Assembly (NCBI GenBank): GCA_001600175.1
Contig: BCJC01000001.1
Coordinates: forward strand, 4,139,652 to 4,203,651
Reading direction: 5' to 3'
From: Erythrobasidium yunnanense
Lineage: Eukaryota > Basidiomycota > Cystobasidiomycetes > Erythrobasidiales > Erythrobasidiaceae
DNA length: 64,000 nt
The notes below the pieces were generated by a model. It saw only the letters and a list, made by a program, of their open reading frames with translations. It was not told the origin of the DNA and ran no database searches. This document shows positions 10,269 to 22,039 of this stretch, one piece after another (positions within the stretch are counted from its first letter, which is position 1; each line of letters begins with the position of its first letter). A program made the translations under genes and the position numbers.

Positions 10269-11992
10269 TCAACTCCTCTGACCCTCTTCGTACTGCTTGA
10301 TAAGAGCTTTTGCGTAGTCATTGCCGTTCGGCGTCCGCACAACTGTATGAATATGGAACTTGGCAGGCTTATTGTTTGTGAGGAAGATGCCACAATGGAA
10401 GTCGAATTCGACGATAATGACAGGGGAGTGGATGCGATAGTAGTAGGGGTCTTCATCACTGAAGCCGCCAAACCAGACGAAGTAAGCTAGTAATGCAGAT
10501 AGTATAGTCAGCAGCTCATCGTCAGACGCGAGCGAGTGCGGCTCACTTTCGTCAATATGCTGCTCCACCTGCTTTAGCTTAGCTGCAAGAGGACCTTCCG
10601 GCAGATATTCTATAAAGTGCTTTACGCTTTCCACGACCTCCTTCTTCTGTTCCGCCGTGAAGTCTTTGACAGCTGCACCTTCGAATGGTATCACACGGTT
10701 GTCTCTAAATGCACCGGCGACGTGCCTTTCGTCGAAGGGATTCCAGCGATCTTCCGGTAGATGATCACCGTGCATCTGATGGACGAGAGCAGGTCAGAAA
10801 GCTGGAATGGGGTCATAAAGGGTTTCACCTACATTTGGGAATAGTTGGGCCTGTTTCTGCAGCTCGGGCGATAGCTGCTGCATCAGCTTCAAGCCAGACA
10901 CTTCCTCTCCTCGGAACAGGGTAAGTCCCTTGTGTTTGCCTTCATCGATGACATCTGGTTCTGCTCCAAAGAAGGTAGGAGATATCGTCATCTGACGCCC
11001 AACAAAGGCGATGTTCAGGCAGAGATGGTGCCCATATAGATTGAATCCCCATGGTGCGGTTTCAGAAGGCGTGCCAAAGATATTCCTGAAGTTCGCGAGA
11101 ATTAGTTTAGCACAAGATGGAGCCGTAAAGGGACTGACAGGTTATAGCTGTATTCGTTCATGATAGACTCGCCGCCAACCAGCTGTCCGAGAAACTCGTT
11201 GGTCCTGCTTGAGCGTTCAGCCATTGATTGAGGACAAGCCTAGCTTATACTACCCACCACATACATCCTTTCGCTTTCTCGTAGCCTTGCTTGCTCATAC
11301 TTGCTTCTAGAAGAGCCATTGCTGCGTTCTGAACTTCCGGCGATGCTTCATCCAAGCGAAGTCCATGTTGCTGTAACAGCTTGATAATCAGCTTATCTGT
11401 CTGATAATTATACGTGGTATGCTCACATTGGCATAGAATTCAGCTGTTTCAAGAGATTAGCATACTTTCTGTATCCCTGTCGCTGATACTTACGATTCGC
11501 CCACCGCCTCCAAACGTCCGAGTCGAGTTCCCTGGATATGACTTGCCGTTGCTCTTGACTGAGCTTTGCGAGAAGTGATTCGGCGGCCGCTGTAGCTTCT
11601 TTGACCGGAGCTCCTTGATCTTCGAGCTTATACAGCCCTTCGCGTAACTTTCCATCGCTTGTCACGCCATAGTATGGTTCTTCAACCTTCTCCTTCCACA
11701 TCTCCATCAGCTTTGCAAGTCCAGGATTGCCGGCTTGTCTTCTGAACCTGTTTATGGGACCATTACGCGTGTAAGATTATAAGGATTTCTCGCTGGATTA
11801 GGCCAGAAAGCGTTCGCACCATGTGTACTTGTCTAGATTGGGCCATTCCGAGTAATCTTTATGCACATCTGCGACACCGCGATGATCCGGCGTAGGGATT
11901 ACTGCAGACTCGCGTTAGTATCGCAGCCGGCATCCCAGAACAAGGCCAATATACCCGCCTGATCTGAAGCTGATATTTGCTGTATCTGCCAT
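10269..11992 (-). CDS. DUF3500-domain protein
   Basis: A multi-exon gene of roughly 450 residues. Supported segments in order: IPTPDHRGVADVHKDYSEW; FRRQAGNPGLAKLMEMW; LSQEQRQVISRELDS-DVWRRWANPEFYANQHGLRLDE (two splice joins); QGYEKAKGCM joined to TNEFLGQLVGGESIMNEYSY; IFGTPSETAPWGFNLYGHH; NIAFVGRQMTISPTFFGAEP; and the C-terminal exon 10775-10269 ending HTVVRTPNGNDYAKALI. These match the DUF3500 family, whose activity is not established to my knowledge. The last junctions are clear; the first exon (ATG at 11992) joins the second only through an unusual site, possibly a GC-AG intron, so the true start is less sure. It is divergent from the FAH-family gene across 186 bases. Confidence 0.85.
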
Positions 11993-12178
11993 GTTGGTAT
12001 GCTTCTGACTTTGCGAAGAAGGTCAGAAAGCGGCTCTTGTACCGTGCCGTCTTGCCGGAAGCGAGTTGTCCGATGGGTCCGAAGAGTTCGAGAGATCTAA
12101 CTTGTTGTCTTCTAACGCTTTTGCATGCTCAATACTGGTCTACGTCGTCTGATCCATCAAGCAAAGCGCAACCGAAAC
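11993..12178. promoter_or_regulatory. shared divergent promoter, DUF3500 / FAH-family genes
   Basis: A 186-base gap between two outward-facing starts. No specific factor site is claimed. If the FAH gene starts at 12125 instead of 12179, the gap is only 132 bases. Confidence 0.5.
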
Positions 12179-13485
12179 ATGTCATCCTGGTCGAGACTGA
12201 TCCGCTTTGAAGCTGAAGAAGACGGCAAGATCTACCAGGGAGAGCCCGTTCTGCCGCAAGATAGATTTGTCGATATTGGCAAAGAATATGCAGGCTTGAA
12301 AGCTAAACTGCTGCAAGGCGACATCTATGGCGAAAACAGCCTGAGCGAAGAGACAAAGACCGTCAAGAAGCTCCTTTCACCCGTCTCGAAGCAGCAGATT
12401 AATTTGATAAGATGTATGGGCCTCAATTACATCAAACATAGTAGGCTGCGACCGTATCTGTGGTCCCCGAAGCCCATGCTGACCTGACGACTTGGGTTGC
12501 AGTCGAGGAAGGACATATGGCTGGCAAGGTGAAACTACCGCTGCTTGCACTGAGGAAGGCTCAAGGACTGACACGTCGCGTGCCTGCAGGTGCCAGAATG
12601 GCCGACCGAATTCATCAAAGGTCGCTCTGCGCTCGCAAACCCAGACGAGCCTACTTTCATTCCCAAGCAGGCGCAAGATAGTATGGATCTTGAAGCAGAG
12701 GTATGCTGTGAGTTCCTTGATCCAGCCAAAGCACTCGCTGACCTTTCGATCCAGTTATGCCTGGTTATTGGAAAGACCGGACGTGACATTCCGAAAGAGG
12801 AAGCTTACGAATATGTCGTAGGTCGTGTTAACATATTTCGCGGGCACTGGATGCTGACATTGACTTTTTCAGCTGGGCTTCACCGTCAGTATTCTACCTC
12901 TCGCGGCAGCGACTGAGCTTCGACCGCCCCATCGCTGCTGGCAAAATGCATACTGACATACTCAACTTTGACAGTGCGGTAACGATGTTTCGTGGCGGAG
13001 GGCACAGCAGAAGTTCCCTTACAGTGGCTCTCAGTACGTCCAGGCGCATGTCCAAGAATGCCTCTACTGACTTGCTCTCGTCAGATGGTGTTTCGGAAAA
13101 GGCCTGGATACATTCGCGCCGCTTGGTCCTGTTCTTGTCTCGCCCAAGATCATCGATCCGGACAACCTCAAGATCGCTTCCCGCCTGAATGGCAAGGATT
13201 TCCAAGAGGACTCGACGAAATACATGATGCACTCTGCAGCTGCGATCATTGCGCACTTCTCTATTGGCACGACCCTCGAGGCCGGGGATGTCATTATGAC
13301 CGGTACACCACAAGGTGAACAAATAACAAAGCATCCGATATGTCAGAATATGATAAGCTAATCATTATTACTAGGTGTCGGATACGCCAGAAGTCCTCCT
13401 GTCTGGCTAAAGCATGGCGATCAAGTCGAAATTGAGATTGAGAACATCGGCACGCTGCGCCATACAATCGAGTACGAGCAATGAT
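12179..13485 (+). CDS. fumarylacetoacetate hydrolase family protein (acylpyruvase-like)
   Basis: At least seven exons reconstruct a FAH-fold enzyme of about 330 residues. Landmarks after splicing: GLNYIKHIEEGHMAG, VPEWPTEFIKGRSALA, the metal-binding acidic pair in DLEAELCLVIGKTGRDI, LGFTCGNDVSWRRAQ, QWCFGKGLDTFAPLGPVLVS, AGDVIMTGTPQGVGYA and the closing TLRHTIEYEQ. The family cleaves C-C bonds of acylpyruvates or decarboxylates oxaloacetate; the substrate here is not decided. The first exon runs 12179-12440; the stop is at 13483-13485. An in-frame ATG at 12125 would add 18 residues (MLNTGLRRLIHQAKRNRN) resembling a mitochondrial presequence, so dual cytosolic/mitochondrial products are possible. 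Confidence 0.88.
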
Positions 13486-13927
13486 TGCTCAACTACACCC
13501 TATCGGTATGCATCATAAAGGGACGCTGTAGATAGACATCTACTACATTGGCAGTACTTCGCTCAGCAGGCATATACAGTAAGACAGTCCAGGCCAATTT
13601 GTTCGGTCAGGGAGCGCACCCACTCCCGCTATGGCTGACTGTTCTCTCACGCTAAGCTTGGCGCACATGGCAGATGGAGAGCACAGATGCAACCTTTGTC
13701 TCAGGCTCAGATGATTTCGGGGCAGATCCGAATGCAAATCGCGCTACTGACATGCTTGTAGGAAGCTGACCATCAAGCCTTCTTTCATTCCCTCTCATCT
13801 CCTCCTGCAATCTTTCCCCAGTATACACGACCCCGCTCCTTCATCCTCACACTCGTTTACTCCTCATCCTGCCTGCTTCATCTATCTCATAACCCACTAC
13901 AATCCTGCTACGCTTCCACAGAACACT
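13486..13927. other. intergenic: promoter side of the first SnoaL-like gene
   Basis: About 440 bases. The last 180 bases before the start at 13928 are pyrimidine-rich (CT tracts), as common in fungal core promoters. No coding signal was seen. Confidence 0.5.
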
Positions 13928-14465
13928 ATGAGGCTCTTCAGCTTTGCCAGCTTCTTCTTGCTTGGAAGCGTCCTCTCAGTCATAGCCGATCCGAATACCG
14001 CAGGCTGTCCTCCCTCGACAATCGGATGCTTCTCGCAAAAGCAACTCACAGACGCTATGCAAGACTTCGGAGAGACATTCTTCTACAAGCGAGACGTAGC
14101 TGGCGCCTTCAACAAATACGTCGCTGCAAAGGTGATCGTGCACGATCAAGACCTGCCAGACGGACGAGATGCAGTGACGCGATCAGTTTCTGATCTCTTT
14201 AACAATCCAAGAACAGCCTTCGAAGTAAGTTTTTTCTGAAGAAGAAGCAGATCGACCAAAGCAGCTGCTGATTCCGTTCTATCAGGTCAAGAAGGTTGTG
14301 GCCAACAAGGAATACGCCCTGGTCTTGGTCGACGCTGTATTCGCAGGTGGAGCTAAGCAGCTATTGTGGGCGCTCTTCAGAGTGGAAGGATTTTGCGTGA
14401 TGGAGATTTGGGACATATGGCAGGCGCAGAAGAAGGAGACGGTATCTTTGCATCCTTATTTCTAG
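13928..14465 (+). CDS. secreted SnoaL/NTF2-like protein, array copy 1
   Basis: Two exons, 13928-14224 and 14286-14465, encode 158 residues. A signal peptide (SFASFFLLGSVLSVIA) is followed by a small NTF2-like domain: ETFFYKRDVAGAFNKYVA, VIVHDQDLPDGRDAV, and the C-terminal FRVEGFCVMEIWD. It matches COG4922-type SnoaL-like proteins, annotated as putative aldol-condensation enzymes or cyclases; activity is not shown. This copy differs from the other three: it lacks their first intron, has an extra N-terminal cysteine (GCPPSTIGC), and has Ile where they have His in EHWD. It is the most diverged of the four. Confidence 0.85.
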
Positions 14466-14885
14466 TACTGTTGGCGCGTCTAGGATCGGTATATCCTGTA
14501 GTCTGCATTCATTAGTCGTTGTTCGACTGCTCAGCTTGGGCGTAATCTACTTTCCTGCAATCCTTCTCTTATTGCAGAGACGACTTGAAGGTATGCAGAT
14601 TGCTTGAAGATCAATTGAGGACTCCGACTGGGTGCCTTCCGCTGCTCATTACGGTCGCGTGTCGGATCTGTCGTAGATCTGCCGACGCGTTCCTTGTTTG
14701 ATGGCTCGGAAGGCACCCGCAGCCTTCGCGCTTTACCGTTCGCTCTTGGCAAGCCTCTGAGACTGTTCTCGCTGTCTGCTTTTTCACTTCCTGCTCCTGC
14801 TCCTCTTCCTTGCCTTCATCCTCATATCATCGCCTCTGCTCTTCCAGCTTCACACTCCCTCACTCACATTCTTTCCCTTTCCAAT
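14466..14885. other. spacer between SnoaL-like copies 1 and 2
   Basis: About 420 bases with no supported gene. Pyrimidine-rich sequence (CT/CCT tracts) precedes the ATG of copy 2. Confidence 0.5.
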
Positions 14886-15465
14886 ATGAAGCTCACAGTC
14901 GCCTTCGTCTCCCTCCTAGCTGCTACAGTAGAAGTTGTATCTGCTGCAAAGTGTCCGGCTGGCACGAAAGCTAAGATCACCGAAGGAGAGCTTTGGAATA
15001 ATATGTGGGATTTCGCAACCATGTGAGGCATACATGAGAAGAAGGTCAGATTGGCAGCTGAGTTTGTTGCATCGTAGATTCTACTACCAGAAGGATTTGA
15101 AGACGGCCGCCAAAAAGTACATCGCGGAGGATTATATCCAGCACAACGAAGGGTTGGCAGACGGTAGAAAGGCTGTCATAGATGGGTTTGGTCCCCTAGT
15201 CGCCGATCCGAAGACAGCGTTCACGGTGAGCATGTTGTTGCAGCTCTTCCCAGCTGTGTACGCATACTGATGCGTGTATCATCAGATCCGACAGCTGCTC
15301 TTGTTCGATCAGCACATGCTGATCCAGGCGGAAGCATCTTTTGCAGGAGGACCAAAGATGGTAGTCTACGACCTGTACAGATTACAGGGTAACTGTATAG
15401 TCGAGCATTGGGACGTTATGATGGAGCAGAAGAAGAAGACTGTGTCGAACCATCCGTACTTCTAG
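14886..15465 (+). CDS. secreted SnoaL/NTF2-like protein, array copy 2
   Basis: Three exons, 14886-15022, 15078-15225 and 15286-15465, encode 154 residues. A signal peptide (MKLTVAFVSLLAATVEVVSA) precedes AAKCPAG. The SnoaL-like domain has FYYQKDLKTAAKKYIAEDYI, QHNEGLADGRKAV, and DLYRLQGNCIVEHWDVMMEQ. Two cysteines, one just after the signal peptide and one in GNC, are conserved in copies 2-4 and could form a disulfide. Exon lengths (137, 148, 180) are identical to copies 3 and 4, showing recent tandem duplication. Confidence 0.88.
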
Positions 15466-16035
15466 CCACCATATCTTCATAGTCAGAGCTGCATATTTCG
15501 ATTCTCGGCAGTACCCTTGGTAGCCATTCGTCTACTCGATAGTCATTTCCTGTTATGAATAGAGGATGTATCTCGACTTCACAGTTTCCCTATGCAAGTA
15601 TGCATCCTATTGACATGTCTCGCACGTCAGGCCTGCACCTGGTTGACAGGTTGACTTCCGTCACCAATGCGTCGACGGAATCTTTGACTTGTGTGGAAGG
15701 TCGTGATTGTGCACATAGGCTGCTTCTGTATGTGTGGGAATCCGAATCTGCGGAGCTTTCTGGAACTTGGTCATTCTGCACAGATCTCCAGGGAGTACGG
15801 GATGGGACAAGAAGGCTGCTATTGCGATTCTAGGACTAATGTCTCGGACAGGAGCCATTTTTTTCCCTGGCCGGAGAATTGCCGTTCTGTTCCATATTTG
15901 TCGTCCACTCGATCCACTTAGCTCGAGAGAGGAAACTTGAAATGAGCTTGTAACTCCCCCGACCTTTCTGCTTCCTTTCCATACCTGCTCACTTACCTAT
16001 CCACAAGCTTTCCCAAACACATTCCTTTATATACC
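15466..16035. other. spacer between SnoaL-like copies 2 and 3
   Basis: About 570 bases. Short open frames on both strands lack motifs. A TATA-like TTTATATACC lies just before the ATG of copy 3. Confidence 0.5.
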
Positions 16036-16613
16036 ATGAAGCTTGCTGCCCCTTTCCTCGCTCTTGTAGTTTGCGCTGGCCAGCTGGCGCTCGCTGCCAA
16101 TTGTCCGGCCTTCACGAAGACGAATGTAACTCCTGGCGAGCTGACCTCCAGCGCGTGGGACTTTGCGACTCTGTAAGGCCACCTACCAAGAAAAGTCAGC
16201 AAGGCAGCTGATCGGCAGTGCGTGGCAGGTTCTACTCACAGAAGAACCTCAAGGGTGCTGTCGAGAAGTATATCGCCACAGATTACATCCAGCACAATGA
16301 TGGGCTGCTCGATGGCAGGCAGACCTTGCTGGACAGTTTCACCGCCCTGTGGGCGAACCCTAAGACGTCGTTCTCGGTTGGTATTGCCTTGTGTGGTAAG
16401 TCGAGAATTGAACTGATTCTTGCCGTATTACAGGTCAAGCAGCTTCTTGCTTACGACCAGTACATATTCGTTATGGCAGAGGCTTCTTTTGCAGGTGGTC
16501 CCAAGACCGTCGTCTACGATTTGTACCGGGTCCAGGGCAACTGCATTGTGGAGCACTGGGATGCCTTGATGGAGGAGAAAGCGAACACCGTCTCGAAGCA
16601 TCCATACTTCTAG
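16036..16613 (+). CDS. secreted SnoaL/NTF2-like protein, array copy 3
   Basis: Three exons, 16036-16172, 16229-16376 and 16434-16613, encode 154 residues. A signal peptide (APFLALVVCAGQLALAA) is followed by NCPAFTKTNVTPGE. The domain reads FYSQKNLKGAVEKYIATDYI, QHNDGLLDGRQTL and DLYRVQGNCIVEHWDALMEE. It is closest to copy 4 (FY-QKNLKGAVEKY-ATDYIQHNDGLLDGRQTLLD shared). The second intron uses a GTTGGT donor, weaker than the neighbours. Confidence 0.88.
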
Positions 16614-17103
16614 CTTGAGCTGGCCTTTCCTGTATTGTCAGCAATATTTTATCTGCATGTGGAGGCTTTCTGGAGATATGGTCGCATGGTACGCTCGATA
16701 CCAGGATGTATTCAGTAGGGAGGATGCTCCTCCGAAGCCGTAGGTACGATGCATCTGTCAAATTTCGCCTGAAGCTGTGACGTTAATGTTGTGCACAATG
16801 CATGGAATGCAGCGTGTTACAGGTCTGCGGTATCTGAGAGGTGTGGACTGAAGCCGCAACGTGACTAAGCCTGCGGTAATGGGACCAGAGACGTGTGCTT
16901 TTCTGTTGCGGAGTCAGCCCACCTTTGCGGATGCGGATGCGGATCCGAGTGAGCGGAAAGCTGCCGCCAGTTGTCATCTTTGTCATGGGCTGACTGATGT
17001 GAGAGAGTAGAAATGGTTCGCATATCTCCAGTCTTGTGCTTTCTTTCCTTATCCACTGAATCATCACTCATCAGCACTCAATCACCTTCACTACTTACAT
17101 ATC
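16614..17103. other. spacer between SnoaL-like copies 3 and 4
   Basis: About 490 bases with no supported gene; presumed terminator of copy 3 and promoter of copy 4. Confidence 0.5.
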
Positions 17104-17682
17104 ATGAAGCTTTCAGCATCCATTCTTGCGCTTGGTGCTTGCGCAGGCCAGCTAGTACTGGCTGCCAGATGCCCTGCTACCACAGAGGCGAACGTCACTC
17201 AAGGCGAGTTTAATGCTAGTGCCCGTGACTTTGCGAATCTGTAAGGCCCACGAGGCGACATGGTCAGACGGGCGGCTTAAGTTCGTGACTTGCAGGTTCT
17301 ACACACAGAAGAATCTCAAGGGCGCTGTTGAGAAGTACGTCGCTACCGACTACATCCAGCATAACGACGGGCTGCTCGATGGCAGGCAGACCTTGCTCGA
17401 CAATTTCACCGGATTGTGGGCGGATCCCAAGACATGGTTTTGTGTAAGGGCATCGAGTTCAGTGTACAATGGGGAGCGGGATGCTGATTGACACGCCCAC
17501 AGATCAAGCAGCTGCATACTTTCGATCAGCACATCTTGGTGATGTCGGAAGGCTGTTTTGGAGGCGGTCCCACGACAGTATTCTGGGATCTATACCGGGT
17601 TCAGGGCAACTGCATCGTTGAGCACTGGGATGTCTTGATGGAGAAGAAGGCGAACACGATCTCAAAGCATCCGTATTTCTAG
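17104..17682 (+). CDS. secreted SnoaL/NTF2-like protein, array copy 4
   Basis: Three exons, 17104-17240, 17296-17443 and 17503-17682, encode 154 residues. A signal peptide (SASILALGACAGQLVLAA) precedes RCPATTEANVTQGE, which carries an N-glycosylation sequon. The domain reads FYTQKNLKGAVEKYVATDYI, QHNDGLLDGRQTL and DLYRVQGNCIVEHWDVLMEK. It differs from copy 3 near the middle (GCFGGGPTTVFW against ASFAGGPKTVVY), a region lining the pocket in SnoaL folds, which hints at altered ligand preference (inference). Confidence 0.88.
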
Positions 17683-17869
17683 GCAAGCGCGATAGCCGTT
17701 GCGTTCATCCTCCAGCGAGTTCGAGGGCGCCGATGCTGAATACACGTCTGCGGGTAGCGTCGTTGTGATAACTACCTAAGCTTGATCTGCTAGTCAGTCA
17801 ACCGTTCTTGAGTTTCGAATCTGCTTTCTCGGCGAGAACTTTGCGTCTTCTCATTCAAGATACAACGCC

Positions 17870-18734
17870 ATGTCTTGGTTGTTCGGAAGCAGTAGTAGCA
17901 GCAGCAGCTCGGCTTCGTCTACAGCGCCAGCCAGAGCAGAGGTATCAGCAGCAGCCCAGGCAGAGGAAGAGGCGAAATGTCCAGTTGACCATTCCACGCG
18001 AGCTCGATGGATCCAGCAGAATGAGAGCGGCAGTCCTCATCCATTTGCAGGGTCAGCGTCAACTTCAGTGGGAACAGCAGCGAAGGCAGCTTCAGCTCGT
18101 CCAGCAGTTCTATCGAACGAAAGAGAAACGTCGACGATTCCGCGCCATCTCGAAGGCAGTAGCGGGGCTGATAGTAAAAACTGGGTGTACCCATCGCCGT
18201 CTCAGTTCTTTACTGCACTTCAGCGCAAAAATCGCAACCCAAATGCTCAAGATATGGACACGGTCGTTCCTATTCACAACGCTGTGAACGAGCGGACATG
18301 GCATGAAGTTCTCAAGTGGGAAGCTGAAGCGAATGATGGTAAGACTGACAAAGTCGAGCTGGTCAGCTTCAAGGGGAGGCCGCAGGATAGGACTCCGAGA
18401 GCCTGGTGGAAAGTCCTGCTTGGGTAAGCTTTTCCTTTCGACAGACAAGTGTTCATTCTCCTCTAACACTATCTTCGACAGATATCAAGCACCCTTCGAC
18501 AGACATGACTGGATCATCAGCCGCAACGGCCAGAAGATCAGATACGTTATCGATTTCTACACGGGACGTGGAGCTAGTGCTGCTCTGCCTGCGGGTGTTC
18601 CACCTCAGCTAGCCTTCTACCTCGATGTCAGGCCGGCTATCGATAACTTCGAAAGCGTCAAGATGCGCGTGCGAAGAAGTCTGAACAAGCTCTTTGGCTT
18701 GCAAGCGGGCGTGCAGCAGGACAGGCAGAGATAA
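17870..18734 (+). CDS. CYC3: holocytochrome c synthase (cytochrome c heme lyase)
   Basis: Two exons, 17870-18423 and 18482-18734, encode 268 residues. HCCS attaches heme covalently to apocytochrome c (or c1) in the mitochondrial intermembrane space. The start [10 protein letters not shown] is followed by a serine/alanine-rich stretch, then KCPVDH, the CP heme-regulatory motif of the family. Conserved HCCS segments are [74 protein letters not shown] and VIDFYTGR. Whether it serves cytochrome c, c1 or both cannot be told. It converges on the SCYL2-like gene with 80 bases between stops. Confidence 0.92.
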
Positions 18735-18814
18735 TAATTGCTTGTAGCGGTTACTTCTATAACAACTATCACCAAGATACTGTCTGGTACAAAGAGGACA
18801 TCGATGTTCAACCG

Positions 18815-21800
18815 CTACCGCATCGGATCCAGATCACCCCAATCGCCAAACGGATTCTCCTTCTTGGTGGGCTGAAGAATACTGGATGCACCCCAGCTTG
18901 GTGGTGGTGCAGGAGTGGCTGCCTGCGCCGGCGAGCTCCACTGCATTGCAGGCTGTAATGGCTGCTGCGACATGCCGGAAGCATTCGCCCGCACTGGCGC
19001 AGTGTTCCATTGTATAGGAGGCGGAATCTGGCTGGAAGATGTCTGTGACGTTGAGACTGCTGAATGGTAGGTGGAAGAAGAGGCTAGCGATGATGAAGTA
19101 GGCTGGAGAGGCTGCATGTAGTTGACAGCAGGCGCAACGGCGTTCGTTGCTGCGACAGGATATGAAGGGGAAGCGTAGCTATTCGTGGAAGCAGATTGCA
19201 TGGTGCTACCGATGTTATAGCTTGGTCCGCTTATGGACGGTCGCGCCATGAACTGGCTAGCGGAGATAGGCGGTGGAAGAGTTGCAATGGACGGTGTATG
19301 GCTATATGTTGGCGTAGACGGTCCCGATACATCTGGAGTTACTGCCATTCCGCTGCGCGCTTGATATGCAGATGCGGATATCGGTCTTGCCCCTAGCATT
19401 GCGGCTGCTTTCGTGCTCTGTGTCGGTGCCACATGTCCATTCTGACGCACTGCAGTGCGAGAGGATGAGCCAGCCATGGGCGCTGAAAGGCCTGGAGACA
19501 TTGAGGCGGAAGATCGGGCAGGCGAAGAGATGCCCAAGTTGTCGAACTGGATTCCCAAGGTTGCGAACTCATCAGTCCTACATCTAATAACATTGCGCGC
19601 TAGACACGTACCTGCGCAAATCCATCGCCTGCGCCGAACGGATCTGGGGTCTTTGATTCTGCACTCCCTGTGCTGGACGGACCGCGCACCAGCGATGCGA
19701 AGTCGACCTCGCCATTGCCATTAGCGTCGAGCGTACTTGCCCGTCTATGATTGGCGTTGGTGTCTTCTAGCCTTTTAATCTCGGCCAGATGCCTCGAATG
19801 CTCTTCCTCAACTCGCGTCCCTAGCTGCCTGATGACAGTCATGAATCGCCGGAACTGCTCCGCAGAGAGCAAAGGCGTGATGCTCATCGCCCACAATTGG
19901 GGCAAGACCAGAGTGGCGATAGCTTGGATATCGCACTTCATGCCTATCTGCTCATGGACTGCCAGTGTCGCAATCATTACACTAGGCTCTTTCGTCTTAA
20001 TCCGCGCAAGAAGAGGAACTAGATTCTCGGTAAGCGTAAATTTGTCTAGGATAGGTACCAAGGATTTGAAGCAGACCAGGGTGGTGACTTTGACTGCTAA
20101 GGACGTGGTTTTCGAGAATACAGAAGTGATCTTGGGCAGGAACTGCGACTTGACGGTGGTGTACTGATAGTACGGACCGCAAGTCAGTAAAGACATGTGA
20201 ATTGTTTTGCAAAGTCTGCTCACATCAAGCGCTTCCGAAAGGGTCGGTATGACCTTGAGAGCCTTCTCAAGGACAGGTGGAATGTCTGACTCTAGAGCAT
20301 TGTACACGAGCGGCAGCACTTCCTCTCGGAAGACTGCGGCGTTACATTTCTTGTGGAACAAGGTGAGATTGTCCAGCAGCGCAAGCATGGCTTGAGGCGG
20401 ATCCTTCATTGCAAAGAGTGGCTTTATCGCAGGCAGTATGCTTTCGGAAAATTCGTCCTGGGAAAATTTCTTTCAGTAACGATGCAAAATATCGAATATC
20501 AGCTAGGTCTCACTGTGCTCATCTTGTCCCCGATGAAGAATATACATGGTAGCAGGAAGGGCACCAGCATGTTCTTACGCGTTTCTTCTAGCAAGCTAGG
20601 CAGTATTTTCCGCTTGGTCACCTTGTCGCTAAATTGCGGTAGAACCTTCAGGAGGCCCTTCAAGAAGGACGCCTTGATAGACTAACGTTAGCTGCAGTCT
20701 ACGCTCTCGCGTGCGCGGACCAACCTGTTCCTCCCTCGGTTTCGCTGCGAAATTGTCACGATCCAAGAAACGCAGGGTCGACACCAGGATGGACGAGAAA
20801 TACCGCGAAGATTGGAATGCCACAGCTGAGAGTCTGCCTGATGGATACCGCGTGACTAGCTGAGAAAGGACGTCTGCAGGATGCGATAGAATCAGCCGAA
20901 GTGGGTATGAATGTGCTCTTTCTTCCCACCTTGTACTTCATCGCCCAGCCGATGCCAGCTGGCTTGTATCGATGCGAGCGTATCCATATTGTCCCGCAGG
21001 TTCTGCAGATTCCCCCGAGTCTTGAAAGGCGGGCCAGCTTTGGTGTGTATCCTGCATGTCGTATTAAATAAAGACACGCATAAGATTGCTTCGAGGTTTC
21101 TCTCACGCTGATATGATGCAGCCTAGGGCATACATGTCGTTCGATGGCGCAAGTACCTCGTCCAGCGCATATTCCGGTGCAAGGTAGTCGAAGTCTTTCT
21201 GAGCCGCGTGGGGTAATGAGCGATCGTACTGCGGAAACTCCCAGCGTCCGGCTTCTCCAGTCGGAGAGGTTAGATATGTACATAGACCAAAGCCCGACAG
21301 CTTCCAGTCTCCCTAGGGTAGGAGGATGGTCAGCAAGGTGATCAGAGGCGCATATAATCTACGCATACCTTTGCGTTGACTATGATCGCGTCTGGCGTGA
21401 GGTTCGAGTGCACGAGCTTCGCTGATTCGTGTAGGAATTGAAGCGCTTTGCCTATCTGCAGCAGGCCTTTCTGGATTTCCGTTTCGTCTAACTCGTCTGA
21501 GGCATTGGATGTAGTGCTACCTCGCCGGAAGCGAGAATTGCTGCCGGAATCGTGTATAGCCTGAGTGAGCGAGGACGTGACCTGCTCGGTCGCAAAGATC
21601 ATTTGCGTTCTGGCGGCATAACAGTCAGGTCTCTTATCTATAGCTTAGATGTCATGCATACCTAGTCTCTTCAAGCGGTTCGACAACCTCGAGAACGCAT
21701 GGGTGCCTCAGACGCGATAGCATAGAAACCTGATGATTCAGGGCGATATGAGCGCTGTGCTTGTGTCCTCTTGTTGCAAACACACACCTCCTTCTTCAAT

Positions 21801-22039
21801 ACTTCGACTGTAGTAGCCAAGCTCTTGCTGCCGCCGCGAGCTTTGCCAGATCCCATCAAGCTGGATTTATCGAAAGTCCATACGCTGATGACTTTTCCAT
21901 TCTTCGACGTAGCCTTCTGAATCGTCCATAGTCCAATGACTGCCCTTCCAGCGCCGCCATCTGCTATCGTATAGGCTTTGGAAAGGGAGCTCCCGCCTAG
22001 AAGCGCCTGAGCGCTCGAGAAGAGGGCGGCGGCCGCCAT
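18815..22039 (-). CDS. SCYL2/SCY1-like pseudokinase
   Basis: A gene with about ten short introns starts at 22039 and ends at 18815. The kinase-like domain begins AVIGLWTIQKATSKNGK and continues VSMLSRLRHPCVLEVVEPLEET and QIGKALQFLHESAKLVHSNL. The catalytic HRD aspartate is replaced (VHSNLTPDAI) and DFG is degenerate (KLSGFGL), so it should be inactive, as in the SCY1-like family. HEAT-type repeats follow (FLKGLLKVLPQFS; LLDNLTLFHKKCNAAVFREE). The C-terminal tail is serine/proline/glutamine-rich, with a DPFGAGD box and the final NPFGDWGDLDP. SCYL2 homologues act with clathrin and AP complexes at the trans-Golgi and endosome. Family is clear; SCYL2 rather than SCYL1 is favoured by the tail. Confidence 0.88.
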
